From positions 213,994,373 to 214,058,372 of the forward strand of contig CP136061.1 of the NCBI GenBank assembly GCA_032622095.1: a DNA stretch of 64,000 nucleotides. The letters are read 5' to 3'. This DNA is from Siphonodentalium dalli. Lineage: Eukaryota; Mollusca; Scaphopoda; Gadilida; Siphonodentaliidae. The translations under genes and the position numbers were made by a program. Positions 50,701 through 54,117 of this stretch are shown piece by piece (the stretch's first letter is position 1; the number at the start of each line of letters is the position of its first letter). The notes under the pieces are model-generated. The model was given only the letters and a program-made list of their open reading frames with translations, searched no databases and was not told the DNA's origin.

Positions 50701-51402
50701 TAGCAGGAATCGTAACGTGAAAACGTATGCGAAAATATTATATTAAGCGTGACATATAGGCCTTATAGGCCATGTGTTTACTGTATACTGTTCTTATTAT
50801 ATCTTGTATTATGTATACACATGTCACGGAAATAAATGATATATATATCTCTCTCTCTCTCTACATCAAGTTACGATTGAATCATGTTCATCTGAATGTT
50901 CACTTAAGCACAATTAGCTATTAGTCTATATGTGATAATGGCTTCCCATAACATCAGACGTCATCTGAAGATCTGACCTATTCATTCACTTTTCGCAACT
51001 TATAATTTTTTCGCATATTCTTACTTGAATTTCGATGCATATGTGGTACAATTCATCCCGCAGTGACTGCCAGTCTTCAACCTCAACCCTTGTTCTGTCC
51101 ACATATCTATTGGTCTTGCAGGTTTCTTCAGTGCTGGCTTCGCAACTTGCACTCACGTGTTCAACTTCATGGTGTTCACTGCTGGTAGTAGTACTACTAC
51201 TGGGACAATCAGTATCACTATCATGACTAGTATGACTATCACTATGAGTATGAGTACCGGTATGACTAGTCTTTGTCGACTCCCCTTCCGCTTCGCTTAT
51301 TATAGCCTGCTGCACTGTGAATTATTAACGTGATTTATTCCCCGATGTGGTGGTTAATATAGATCTGAACAATACATTTTTTTATTTAAATTTACCAGGC
51401 AT
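7245..51402 (-). CDS. KDZ-superfamily transposase gene, about 15 exons over 44 kb (whole-gene span)
   Basis: Minus-strand split gene whose exons, read in order, give a KDZ (Kyakuja-Dileera-Zisupton) DDE transposase of about 725 residues, a plausible family length. Approximate layout by residue: 20-60 His/Ser/Thr-rich linker; 107-148 CxC2-type cysteine/histidine cluster; 196-259 FCSCE...LLRYNLWP block; 290-296 CPVCPK; D306 in ALDGNFGLVRK; D422 in FYDVGC; 449-459 FHGYGHKTSCQ; 469-485 GFGLCEGELMERLWSYL; 545-725 charged coiled C-terminus. D306, D422 and a Glu of the CEGELMERLW block are the likely catalytic triad (family inference). Splice phases agree except at exons 11/12 and 14/15. A TAA at codon 215 (35105-35103) breaks the frame, so the copy is probably decaying. 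It is either an old KDZ transposon swollen by later insertions or a KDZ-derived host gene. No terminal inverted repeats were found. Confidence 0.82.
7539..8617. other. KDZ intron 14, 3' part
   Basis: No motif-bearing exon is recognised here. A short exon may be missing between exons 14 and 15, because their phases do not match. Confidence 0.4.
8618..9277. mobile_element. Short element with TAGCTCAACTT ends and about 160-bp tandem units
   Basis: Starts TAGCTCAACTT and ends AAGTTGAGCTA. Between them are three imperfect tandem units of about 155-165 bp, each with AATCCAAGATGG and GACAAATTTCATAATGATC-like blocks (near 8714, 8879 and 9033). A CA-rich tract and a terminal hairpin AACTTTACAGAGTAAAGTT (9253-9271) lie just inside the right end. 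The hairpin plus GAGCTAA end is the layout of a non-autonomous element. The superfamily is not certain. Confidence 0.6.
9182..9219. repeat. CA-rich microsatellite
   Basis: Imperfect (CA)n with CCCACA interruptions inside the element at 8618. Confidence 0.8.
9278..10021. other. KDZ intron 14, 5' part
   Basis: Nothing recognised beyond AT-rich intronic sequence. Confidence 0.4.
10022..10208 (-). CDS. KDZ exon 14
   Basis: Acceptor GTTTTTCAG|GTG, phase 0. Reads VEKEDRSIEKLHKILTRWPH, then SYIKKREISHLRSMRILAK and ERLFLIFLKQKYP. The RW-P plus ERLFL...KYP pattern is that of the region near the C-terminus of KDZ transposases. The donor A|GTGAGC leaves phase 1. Reading through instead gives SEHTNFG and a stop at about 9999. 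Confidence 0.78.
10966..11029 (-). CDS. KDZ exon 13
   Basis: Acceptor TATATTTTAG|G and donor AAAAAAG|GTTATT. The 64-nt exon completes the Arg of exon 12 (AG+G) and reads KKIAIKPQLPEHSDLIKQQK. It leaves phase 0, exactly what exon 14 needs. No domain is named; it is placed by phase and by its position. Confidence 0.68.
11392..11893 (+). mobile_element. TTAA-1 MITE
   Basis: About 500 bp flanked by TTAA on both sides, with short inverted ends (AAAGACACGG left, AAAGGCACGT reading in from the right). Conserved interior includes GGCCTTGGCGGTGGGTATCC, CCGTCAAAAACCGCC, GTTATGTAAACAAAAGC and TAAAGAGCGTT. TTAA target duplication points to piggyBac-type (or Kolobok-type) mobilisation. It has no coding capacity. 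It lies in KDZ intron 12. Confidence 0.85.
11894..15266. other. KDZ intron 12, remainder
   Basis: Mostly unassigned AT-rich intron. Around 13840-13895 there is a degenerate ATTCGATTCGA tract. A TTAACCCTTTGACCC sequence at 12193 resembles a TTAA-element end but has no partner nearby. Confidence 0.4.
15267..15348 (-). CDS. KDZ exon 12
   Basis: Acceptor TTTTTTAATAG|GT and donor GAAAG|GTGTTT. Reads VALKQRVSRARKVQV, then TAEEDRVSALE and the first two bases of an Arg codon finished by exon 13. It is a basic/acidic helix as expected after the ERLWS block. It needs one base from exon 11. The strong exon 11 donor does not supply this; a weaker one does. Confidence 0.7.
15349..16756. other. KDZ intron 11
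   Basis: AT-rich intronic sequence with no repeat family recognised. A possible 27-nt exon near 15920-15946 was considered and not accepted. Confidence 0.4.
16757..16928 (-). CDS. KDZ exon 11 (catalytic Glu block)
   Basis: Acceptor TTTGTACAG|ATA, phase 0. Reads IEYSPRRREGFGLCEGELME, RLWSYLRPFSAITKEMTPSH and RENLLTDALRHFAKKRS. The G-F-G-L-x-E-G-E-x-x-E-R-L-W-S-Y-L pattern followed by TKEMTPSHR...LLTDAL is the most diagnostic KDZ stretch in the window. Two donors are possible: T|GTGTAT (16756), which keeps the frame into exon 12, or the stronger TGG|GTAAGC (exon end 16749), which would put exon 12 out of frame. Confidence 0.85.
17416..18069. repeat. 77-bp tandem duplication, one copy filled by a MITE and one empty
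   Basis: The sequence starting ATTGCATAGACAAGCC and ending CACTTGGATCTGAAT occurs twice. In the upstream copy (17416-17470 plus 17969-17990) a TTAA-1 element sits at its TTAA. In the downstream copy (17991 onward, TTAA at 18042-18045) the same TTAA is intact: CTACTTTAAGTACC. The empty copy shows the pre-insertion sequence directly. Confidence 0.9.
17467..17968 (-). mobile_element. TTAA-1 MITE, minus orientation
   Basis: Full-length copy of the family described at 11392, reversed, with TTAA at 17467-17470 and 17965-17968. It lies in KDZ intron 10 inside the duplicated segment. The neighbouring empty site confirms that TTAA is the duplicated target. Confidence 0.9.
19173..19253 (-). CDS. KDZ exon 10
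   Basis: Acceptor CTATAATCAG|AAA, donor TGCCAG|GTAAGC, 81 nt, phase 0 at both ends. Reads KHYADMLDRLELVVPIFHGY then GHKTSCQ. The V-P-x-F-H-x-Y-G-H-x-x-x-C-Q motif is characteristic of KDZ transposases and joins directly to IEYSPRR of exon 11. Confidence 0.85.
19486..19987 (+). mobile_element. Helitron-like non-autonomous element with 122-bp minisatellite
   Basis: Starts at A|TCTCATATATATTTTTGAAG and ends with hairpin AGCCCGGACAACGTCGGGCT, a 6-nt spacer and CTAG followed by T. This is the 5'-TC...hairpin...CTRR-3' layout of Helitrons. A TCTG-rich stretch follows the 5' end, then GACCGATCGGGACGAAACTT. Three tandem units spaced exactly 122 bp follow (CGGAAACGGG at 19671, 19793 and 19915), each with CGCATGCGCAGA. 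No protein is encoded. It lies in KDZ intron 9. Confidence 0.75.
19988..21792. other. KDZ intron 9, remainder
   Basis: Begins with a truncated Helitron-like 5' start (TCTACTATATATGTTGAGAG). At 21215 and 21495 a segment with TATAGCCCTCACC(G/A)TCCACCTGG is repeated in direct orientation about 285 bp apart, including CACCCCACCATTGAATC-type blocks. No genes are seen. Confidence 0.5.
21793..21898 (-). CDS. KDZ exon 9 (second catalytic Asp block)
   Basis: Acceptor CTATTCACAG|G, donor CTCGAT|GTAAGT. It completes an Arg codon with exon 8 (AG+G) and reads FGYPTILIQNIIKSNTTLTY then KVFYDVGCKYNSYLD. The Y-D-[VI]-G-C motif is the conserved second acidic site of the KDZ catalytic fold. Confidence 0.82.
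21899..23847. other. KDZ intron 8
   Basis: AT-rich intron with no recognised repeats. A G homopolymer (GTGGGGGGGGGGCTGGGGG type) lies nearby at about 23790-23815. Confidence 0.4.
23848..23984 (-). CDS. KDZ exon 8
   Basis: Acceptor TTAATTTCAG|GAC, donor GAAAG|GTTTGT, phase 0 in and 2 out. Reads DFNDFKAGEKIRAPRAAEKL, then HIKGMFGASCKHEVPISF and VNLLHGE(R). The G-x-F-G-A-S-C-x-H-E-x-P...N-x-x-H-G-E-R string is a strong KDZ signature. Confidence 0.85.
24583..24747 (-). CDS. KDZ exon 7 (first catalytic Asp block)
   Basis: Acceptor ATCCTCTCAG|AAT, donor CTAAAA|GTAAGA, 55 codons, phase 0 at both ends. Reads NTGCVTMALDGNFGLVRKMS, then AGTSLEKPTSSSLILPDDMV. ALDGNFGLVRK directly follows CPVCPK of exon 6, as in KDZ transposases. 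D306 is the likely first catalytic Asp. Confidence 0.85.
25211..25712 (+). mobile_element. TTAA-1 MITE
   Basis: Full-length copy of the family described at 11392, TTAA at 25211 and 25709, starting AAAGGTACGGTTGGCCTTGG. It sits in KDZ intron 6, 275 bp from the next copy. Confidence 0.87.
25987..26271 (+). mobile_element. TTAA-1 MITE, internally deleted copy
   Basis: TTAA at 25987 and 26268. The first about 240 bp match the family. The sequence then jumps from AACATAAAGAGCGTTC to ATGAATATTTTCGACAATTA, losing about 217 bp. Both ends remain intact, as expected for a shorter derivative that could still be mobilised. Confidence 0.85.
26354..26464 (-). CDS. KDZ exon 6
   Basis: Acceptor TTATTCAACAG|ATA, donor CCAAAA|GTGAGA, 37 codons, phase 0. 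Reads IKSLYNLLRGEAVEEYRRFH then QRTKTCDMDTDCPVCPK. E-E-Y-R-R-F followed by C-P-x-C-P-K is a KDZ hallmark. The CPxCP pair is probably a metal-binding knuckle. Confidence 0.85.
27920..27992. repeat. G-run patch
   Basis: A G homopolymer of at least 12, then GGGCCGGGGTGGGTGGGTGG. Potential G-quadruplex and a likely replication or assembly slip site. Confidence 0.6.
28860..29473. repeat. C/G homopolymer-rich stretch
   Basis: CCCCACCCCACCCCACCCC near 28985-29003, GGGGGTGGGACCCC at 29341, and a run of about 14 C at 29443-29456. The open frames reported here encode only Pro/Gly/Phe low-complexity strings and are not genes. Confidence 0.6.
29480..31190. repeat. Inverted GCCGGCGAAG-rich sub-terminal arrays
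   Basis: 29560-29640 contains GTTTACACATAGCCGG, TTAGCCGGCGAAG and AGAGTGTTTACACATCGCCG. 31010-31170 contains the same motifs reversed (CCGGCGAAGTATAAACACTC, GCCGGCTAAAGCG, ATCTTCGCCGGGTAATG). This looks like the two ends of a non-autonomous DNA element of about 1.7 kb. Exact termini and target duplication were not resolved. Confidence 0.45.
32653..33018 (+). mobile_element. Helitron-like element, array member 1
   Basis: Begins A|TCTCATATATATTTTGAAGA, continues with TCTG repeats and the ACCGATCGGGACGAAACTTG block, carries two minisatellite units (one short), and ends at CTAG (33015-33018) after the AGCCCAGACAACGTCGGGCT hairpin. The next element starts at the following base. Confidence 0.75.
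33019..33264 (+). mobile_element. Helitron-like element, array member 2
   Basis: Starts TCTCATATATATTTTGAAGA immediately after the previous CTAG. It has a single CGGAAACGGG unit and ends at CTAG (33261-33264) after AGCCCGACAACGTCGGGCT. Confidence 0.75.
33265..33762 (+). mobile_element. Helitron-like element, array member 3
   Basis: Starts TCTCATATATATTTCGAAGA directly after CTAG, has three 122-bp type units, and ends at CTAG (33759-33762). A truncated fourth start (TCTCCTATATATTTTGAGAA) follows at 33763. Confidence 0.75.
34370..34779 (+). mobile_element. Helitron-like element, second subfamily
   Basis: Ends with AGCCCGGACAAAGTCGGGT, a 7-nt spacer and CTAG (34776-34779) then T. The body holds GAGTGGAAATCAAATCGGGT and GACCTTGACCTTCAAAA. 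The same body occurs reversed at 52299-52520. The 5' boundary is uncertain. Confidence 0.6.
34971..35191 (-). CDS. KDZ exon 5, with in-frame TAA
   Basis: Acceptor TTCATTCACAG|GT, donor GATTGT|GTGAGT. It finishes a Gly codon with exon 4 and reads RLFQDVQIVFCSCESEAETL, LRYNLWPS, then TAA (35105-35103). It resumes in the same frame as PSRPQIAYSVELMECLINLQ, LEASISTQAFIASVSS. F-C-x-C-E...E-x-x-T-L-L-R...L-W-P-x-x-P-x-R-P is the KDZ block after the cysteine cluster. The frame continues perfectly past the stop, so this is a point nonsense change, not an exon end. Confidence 0.85.
35245..35410 (+). repeat. Diverged palindrome-family repeat, copy 1
   Basis: Starts TTAACCCGTTCATGATGGAA, contains ATATGCGAGGCTCCC and GGGAGACTCGTATAT (an inverted pair), and ends with AGGAAGCTCCAGTCATGGAAG. 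A related copy is at 37660-37866, and the central hairpin resembles those at 39132 and 39280. Confidence 0.55.
35411..36297. other. KDZ intron 4, remainder
   Basis: No repeats or coding motifs recognised. Confidence 0.4.
36298..36799 (+). mobile_element. TTAA-1 MITE
   Basis: Full-length copy very close to the one at 11392, TTAA at 36298 and 36796. It is in KDZ intron 4. Confidence 0.88.
37302..37404 (-). CDS. KDZ exon 4
   Basis: Acceptor TTTACCTTGTAG|AAT, donor AGTAGAG|GTATTG. Reads NDHFEEVDTSVHLTRNLHIC then TSKYQRVLKVFDSR. The final G joins GT of exon 5 to make Gly, giving ...VFDSRG|RLFQDVQ. The H-x-C...K-V-x-D-x-x-G-R pattern leads into FCSCE as in other KDZ proteins. Confidence 0.78.
37660..37866 (+). 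repeat. Diverged palindrome-family repeat, copy 2
   Basis: Shares GATGGAAGCTG(CA/TG)CTGGTGC, ACTCGCATATATAAGGGAAT, CATTGGCACAGTG and AGGAAGCTCCAGTCATGGAAG with the copy at 35245 and with the hairpins at 39132. Confidence 0.5.
37892..38047 (-). CDS. KDZ exon 3 (CxC2-type cysteine cluster)
   Basis: Acceptor CAATTCTAG|GCA, donor TGGCAG|GTAATG, 52 codons, phase 0. Reads AAPDSGRCQVCGDLISTNLV, RCIDCSPTVYYCQPCAENSH, AYLMWHKPEIWQ. The C-x2-C...R-C-x2-C...Y-C-x2-C-x4-H-x5-H-x-x-E-x-W arrangement is the KDZ-associated CxC2 zinc-binding cluster, preceding the catalytic fold. Confidence 0.85.
38207..38684. mobile_element. TTAA-2 MITE, copy 1
   Basis: TTAA at 38207 and 38681. Inverted ends AAAGGTACTCAATCCGATC and AAAGGTACTCAATCCGAAC. 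The inner arms are also inverted over more than 90 bp (AGGGTCCTATATTACTATTT, GATTCGAGTCGAGGAACC). A foldback with a small unique centre, in KDZ intron 2. Confidence 0.85.
39101..39500. mobile_element. TTAA-3 foldback MITE containing twin hairpins
   Basis: TTAA|CCCTTTACCCAACA at the left and TGTTGGGTAAAGGG|TTAA at the right, exact inverted ends with a TTAA target. TTAACCC termini are typical of piggyBac elements. Inside are two 67-bp near-perfect palindromes (39132-39198 and 39280-39346) that are also reverse complements of each other. Confidence 0.82.
40126..42257. mobile_element. 2.1 kb non-autonomous DNA element with 8-bp target duplication and long TIRs
   Basis: GTGTGATG occurs exactly at 40126-40133 and 42250-42257. 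Between them, inverted repeats of about 280 bp start GGGTACCTCGAAACAGTG (left) and CGGCACCTCGATATAGTG (right, read inward), and both contain GCGCGGTACAAA and CGAAACA(T/A)TGCGCG-type blocks. An 8-bp duplication fits hAT, P, Merlin or KDZ-type transposons. No transposase is inside. It hosts TTAA-2 copy 2 and lies in KDZ intron 2. Confidence 0.75.
41274..41667. mobile_element. TTAA-2 MITE, copy 2, nested
   Basis: Starts TTAAAGGTACTCAATCCGAT and ends GATCGGATTGAGTACCTTTAG, with the right TTAA decayed to TTAG. Shares GATTCGAGTCGAGGAA with copy 1. It is nested in the 8-bp-duplication element, so it is younger than that element. Confidence 0.8.
42258..43125. other. KDZ intron 2, unassigned part
   Basis: No coding or repeat signal recognised. 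Confidence 0.4.
43126..43228. repeat. Snapback hairpin
   Basis: GGCGG(A/T)TTCAA and GTCATGGG arms at 43126-43160 and 43193-43228 form an imperfect hairpin of about 35 bp with a 32-nt loop. Confidence 0.7.
43634..43784 (+). pseudogene. LINE ORF1, N-terminal piece
   Basis: ATG at 43634. Begins MADTATISGQLENLMKII and continues as a coiled coil rich in Lys, Asp and Leu up to TLDDKF, where a TTAA element is inserted. The frame continues after the insertion with KRLSEDITMEIS. Confidence 0.75.
43785..44763. mobile_element. TTAA-4 element with about 290-bp inverted arms, inserted in LINE ORF1
   Basis: TTAA at 43785-43788 and 44760-44763. Inverted ends G(G/T)ACTTTGCTAACCCAA. Arms 43789 to about 44085 and about 44478-44759 are near-identical inverted copies. 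Removing one TTAA plus the insert restores the LINE frame (DDKF|KRLSED). The small open frames inside mirror each other and are not genes. Confidence 0.9.
44764..44825 (+). pseudogene. LINE ORF1, middle piece
   Basis: 62 bp of host LINE left between the two TTAA insertions. Reads KRLSEDITMEISTERGRIDT then VI, joined through the flanking TTAAs to KELNEVKQQLCQVNN on the far side. Confidence 0.8.
44826..46769. mobile_element. TTAA-5 GC-rich composite foldback inserted in LINE ORF1
   Basis: TTAA at 44826-44829 and 46766-46769. Inverted ends CCCCTGTCACACTCAGGTCG (left) and CCCATGTCACATTCAGGCCG (right, inward). The interior is dense in GCGCTC/GCGTTC motifs in both orientations. Precise removal restores ...DTVIK|ELNEV of the LINE. 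Base composition is much richer in GC than the surroundings. It holds a related inner element at 45432. Confidence 0.88.
45432..46442. mobile_element. Inner TTAA-5-like element
   Basis: Inverted ends ACTGTCACACTCCGCTGCGA at 45435 and, reversed, at about 46439. The right side abuts TTAA (46443). The left counterpart reads TCAT, possibly a mutated TTAA. Its right arm (46190-46410) matches the outer element's left arm (44870-45090) inverted, including TGCATGCACAAAACAAGCGC. Confidence 0.6.
46770..47250 (+). pseudogene. LINE ORF1, C-terminal piece
   Basis: Reads KELNEVKQQLCQVNN, an acidic linker, then RLRKRRTDKPALIKVKFSNL with LEQKLLVLRNKQCL and GKDFYVSGSGRIV. The basic VKF...K...VL...KQCL pattern resembles the RNA-binding part of LINE ORF1 proteins. 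It ends at TAG (47248-47250), but the same frame continues directly into the endonuclease. Confidence 0.7.
47251..48100 (+). pseudogene. LINE AP-like endonuclease domain
   Basis: Motifs in order: GHINLNGWS, VETHLNG (catalytic Glu), GGVGLLIKNEIL, then a frameshift and apparent internal deletion at about 47570 that removes the usual Y-x-P-P strand. Next are ILFCGDINARIGD (D-x-N), VVDYMCVS and PDHSFVCV (terminal D-H). Endonuclease of target-primed reverse transcription, inactive here. Confidence 0.82.
48101..50180 (+). pseudogene. LINE reverse transcriptase domain
   Basis: Several frame-shifted blocks: FWNEELTELWYEMNN linker, NAKNGKASGPDYIPYE, NYRGISLLPTCSKLF, QNGFRPGRSCLDNIF, FIDFRKAFDFVDMDML, GVKQGDSISTTLFNLYVNDL, SLGYADDFVLVADN (the YADD catalytic pair), MTINTAKTKKFHF and YKYLGIIF. 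A thumb-like part follows with MDYASAIWGY and RAFRYFLGVHRFCP. Stops or shifts occur near 48100, 48411, 48900, 49185, 49745 and 50175. Confidence 0.9.
50190..50612 (+). pseudogene. LINE C-terminal Cys/His motif region
   Basis: After a frameshift, KRRFKNEKLHERICVICRSK then ETHFLLCCPYYHDIR. C-x2-C...H-x4-C-x-Y is the zinc-knuckle-like tail found in many LINE ORF2 proteins. It ends at TAA about 50612. Confidence 0.8.
50613..50875 (+). other. LINE 3' UTR and simple-sequence tail
   Basis: About 240 bp of AT-rich 3' UTR ending in AAATAAATGATATATATATC and (TC)n at about 50848-50872. A short tandem tail rather than a long poly(A). Confidence 0.55.
51025..51314 (-). CDS. KDZ exon 2 (N-terminal linker)
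   Basis: Acceptor TTAATAATTCACAG|TG and donor ATTCAA|GTAAGA. Reads QQAIISEAEGE..., a Thr/His/Ser/Asp run (HTGTHTHSDSHTSHDSDTD), an acidic part, then VEVEDWQSLRDELYHICIEI. The W-x-x-x-R-x-x-L segment immediately before the cysteine cluster is where KDZ proteins carry a similar helix. It leaves phase 0, matching exon 3 across a 13 kb intron that contains the LINE. Confidence 0.72.
51315..51395 (-). other. Proposed KDZ intron 1 (81 nt)
   Basis: GTAAAT donor and TTCACAG acceptor. It would join ATGCCTG to TGCAGCAG (M-P-V-Q-Q). Depends on the micro-exon call. Confidence 0.35.
51396..51402 (-). CDS. Proposed KDZ exon 1 (7-nt coding micro-exon with start ATG)
   Basis: Exon 2 has an acceptor and no usable ATG in frame upstream. 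The nearest solution is ATGCCTG|GTAAAT at 51402-51396, whose phase (1) fits exon 2 (TG). A 5' exon further away cannot be excluded. Confidence 0.35.
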
Positions 51403-51444
51403 TATGTTCTTTATAAATATTATATAATCAAGCACGTTTAATTT

Positions 51445-51485
51445 ATTTACTTTAAATATGGCGGCTTCCGTAACTTAAAGCCGTA
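51445..51485 (-). promoter_or_regulatory. Possible TATA-less promoter elements of the KDZ gene
   Basis: About 60-75 bp upstream of the proposed ATG the minus strand reads TTACGGAAGCCGCCATATTT, which combines an ETS-like CGGAAG and a YY1-like GCCGCCAT. Both are common in TATA-less promoters. Inference from motif only. Confidence 0.3.
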
Positions 51486-51489
51486 TATA

Positions 51490-52298
51490 CTTGTTGCCAC
51501 ACCACCTGTTCAACTCCGTATAACTTGTCATCAGCAATATAGGTACGTTTTGGTTGTTTTTGACCGAAATCTGGTGCGAATAATATGGACAGCTATCTAT
51601 TTTATCTATTTTTTACCCAGAAAAACATAAACTAAATTATTATAAGTAATGTTGTTCAAAAGTTCGTAATACGGCGATTACGAACGTTTACATTCGGTTA
51701 CGAAATAACTTCGCAGTACGGTAACAAGTTCCATCTGTAACACCTGGAACAACCCCTGAAACAAAACTTCCTCATGTCACGAAGAGATCAAAATCGTTTG
51801 TCACTGAACCACTGAACACATAACTATATGGAGGGGGGTGGGCGTTTAATGTTTAATCATGCGTTAAATGATAAAACTGTATACATTATTCGCATTGTAT
51901 CTATGCATGCCAAGTAATCGTGGTTATGAGTTATGCTGTTGGTGTCGATATTAACTTACAGTTTTCTATCCAAGCAGCCTATGTGAGAACTGGACGCATA
52001 AAAGTAGGCATACGTATTCCTTTTTAGTATATTAACATATACGTAAAAGCACAGGTGTTGTGCTATATAGGCCTACACATGATAGTGATATACAATAAAT
52101 GTCATCATAGTCATGATATTAACATAACTTCCCTGAAATATCGTTGTTTGTAAACCTCGATTGCAACTATATACGGTACCCGACGTCGCGTATAATTCCA
52201 GTGGAAATTAACCCCCGCAAATAGGATTAAACCAATTGACAAATTATTACATTGATGTTTTAACAAAATCGTCAATTGAGTCCTTTATATATATATAA
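51490..52298. other. No feature recognised upstream of the KDZ gene
   Basis: AT-rich, with no repeats or coding motifs that I can support. Confidence 0.4.
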
Positions 52299-53055
52299 CT
52301 AGAAGGTGACCCGACTTCGTCCGGGGTTTGACCTTGAATTGTCTATTTTGAAGGCCAAGGTCAAGTGGGGTCACGATTTGACCCGTCCAAAACACTGCCC
52401 GAACAAAAGTACCCGTCGAAATCCATCCGGTTTTACCCGATTTGACCTTTTAACCCGATTTGATTTCCACTCAAGTATATAAACGCGCCTCATATACACA
52501 CGCTCATTAATTATCAAGTTTCAACGTAAAGATAAATTACCATCGGTGCCCGAGATATCGCCAAGACGTCTGAAACATTAAAATGCATCGGCAGGTTAAG
52601 AGTTAACGTGATCTAACTTTATGACCTCTAACGACGTCATAGAAGTTACGCATTGTTTTTACCCTGATAGAAGATCGTACCACTTCTTCTTAATAATTGA
52701 GGCAGATAACTAAAACGGATACATACATATTATATATCGTTGGAAAGAGGAAACACGAAAGATTCTCATAGTGTCATTATTATGACTGGCATGTTATTAT
52801 TCGCGCTGTTTCGAATCGATTTGTAAGCACCGAACTGAAATATATTAGCGCAAAACGGCGTAAAAACAGATTTGACCTCGGCACGTGGAAAGTTGACCTC
52901 GCACGGACAAATTAATAGGCCTATGTTAGTCCTGACCCGGAAATACCCCCACATACCAAGTTTCATCGAAATTGGCTCAGCCGTATTTGAGTCCATCGAT
53001 TACTGACACACACACACACACACACACACACAGATCTTTCAAAATATATAATAGA
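52299..53055 (-). mobile_element. Helitron-like element, minus array member 1
   Basis: On the minus strand it starts TCTATTATATATTTTGAAAG right after the CTAG of the next member, has a (TG)n tract, and ends with CCCCGGACGAAGTCGGGT, a spacer and CTAG (52302-52299). The body includes the GAGTGGAAATCAAATCGGGT block shared with 34370. Confidence 0.7.
53005..53031. repeat. (AC)n microsatellite
   Basis: About 13 perfect AC units near the 5' end of the Helitron-like element. Confidence 0.9.
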
Positions 53056-53597
53056 CTAGCTGATGGGCCCGATGTCGTCCGGGCTATTTAGGGATTTCTT
53101 TGACAGAAACATGACTATATGAGCGTGTATAAGCAAGGACACGGTCGCATGCGAAAGTGGACCCGATTTGACCTTGAATTTACCATTTTGAAGGTCAAGG
53201 CCAGGTCGTGGTCACGATTTGACCCGCCCAAAACACTCCTCGGACAAAAGTACCCCATATGTATCAAACTTCGTCAAAATCCGCCAGTTTTACCCGATTT
53301 GACATTGCATTGACCTTTTTGGAGGTCAAGTTCAGGTCGTTGTCACGATTTGACCCGTCCAAAACACTCCAGGACAAAAGTACCCCATAGGTATAAAATT
53401 TCATCCGCCAGTTTTACCCGATTTGACCTTGAATTGACCATTTTGAAGGTGAAGGTCGGGTCAAAACACTCACTGGACCCGTCCAAAACACTCCATGGAC
53501 AAAAGTACCCATAGGTATCAAATTTCGTCGAAATCCGTCTAGCAGTTTTCCCGACCATAGCTAACAGGCAGACAAAAGTCCACAGATATATATTAGA
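53056..53597 (-). mobile_element. Helitron-like element, minus array member 2
   Basis: On the minus strand it starts TCTAATATATATCTGTGGAC after CTAG and ends with AGCCCGGACGACATCGGGC plus CTAG (53059-53056). The body is built of about 120-bp units with CCCGATTTGACCTTGAATT, GACCATTTTGAAGGTCA and CCGTCCAAAACACTCC. Confidence 0.7.
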
Positions 53598-54117
53598 CTA
53601 GCAGATTAGCCCACCACTGGCGGGTTTCGTCCCATGGCTTTGTTCGAAAAGGCAATTGCTTCAGATGCATGTGTGCTGCATTTGCACCAAATTTCGTCGA
53701 AATCCGCCAGTTTCACCCGATTTGACCTTGAATTGACAATTTTGAAGGTCAAGGCCAGGTCATGGCAACGATTTGACACGTCCAAACACTCCCCGGACAA
53801 AAGTATCCATAAGGATCAAATTTCGTCGAAAGCCGCAAATTTTACCCGATTTGACCTTGAATCGACCATTTTGAAGGTCGAAGTCAGGTCATGATTTGAC
53901 CGTCCAAAACACCGGACAAAAGTATCCCTATGTATAAAATTTAATCCGCCAGTTTTACCCGATTTGACCTTGAATTGACCATTTGACACGTCCAAAACAC
54001 TTCCCGGACAAACGTAACCATAGGTAGCAAGTTTGGGCTGAATTGGTCGAGCAGTTTTTGAGTCTATAAAGGACATATGCACACACACATATACGAAGTC
54101 TCAAAATATATAGTAGA
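53598..54117 (-). mobile_element. Helitron-like element, minus array member 3
   Basis: On the minus strand it starts TCTACTATATATTTTGAGAC and ends near ACCCGCCAGTGGTGGGCT plus CTAG (53601-53598). It has the same internal unit as its neighbours. Confidence 0.7.

Larger units (their letters stand above)
43500..50875 (+). mobile_element. LINE (non-LTR retrotransposon), decayed and twice interrupted
   Basis: Plus-strand non-LTR retrotransposon in KDZ intron 2, antisense to the gene. Order: GC-richer 5' leader, coiled-coil ORF1, AP-type endonuclease, reverse transcriptase, C-terminal Cys/His motif, short 3' UTR and a simple tail (AAATAAATGATATATATATC then TC repeats). Without its two insertions it is about 4.4 kb. 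Frameshifts, stops and an internal deletion in the endonuclease show it is dead. The clade is not determined. Confidence 0.85.
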
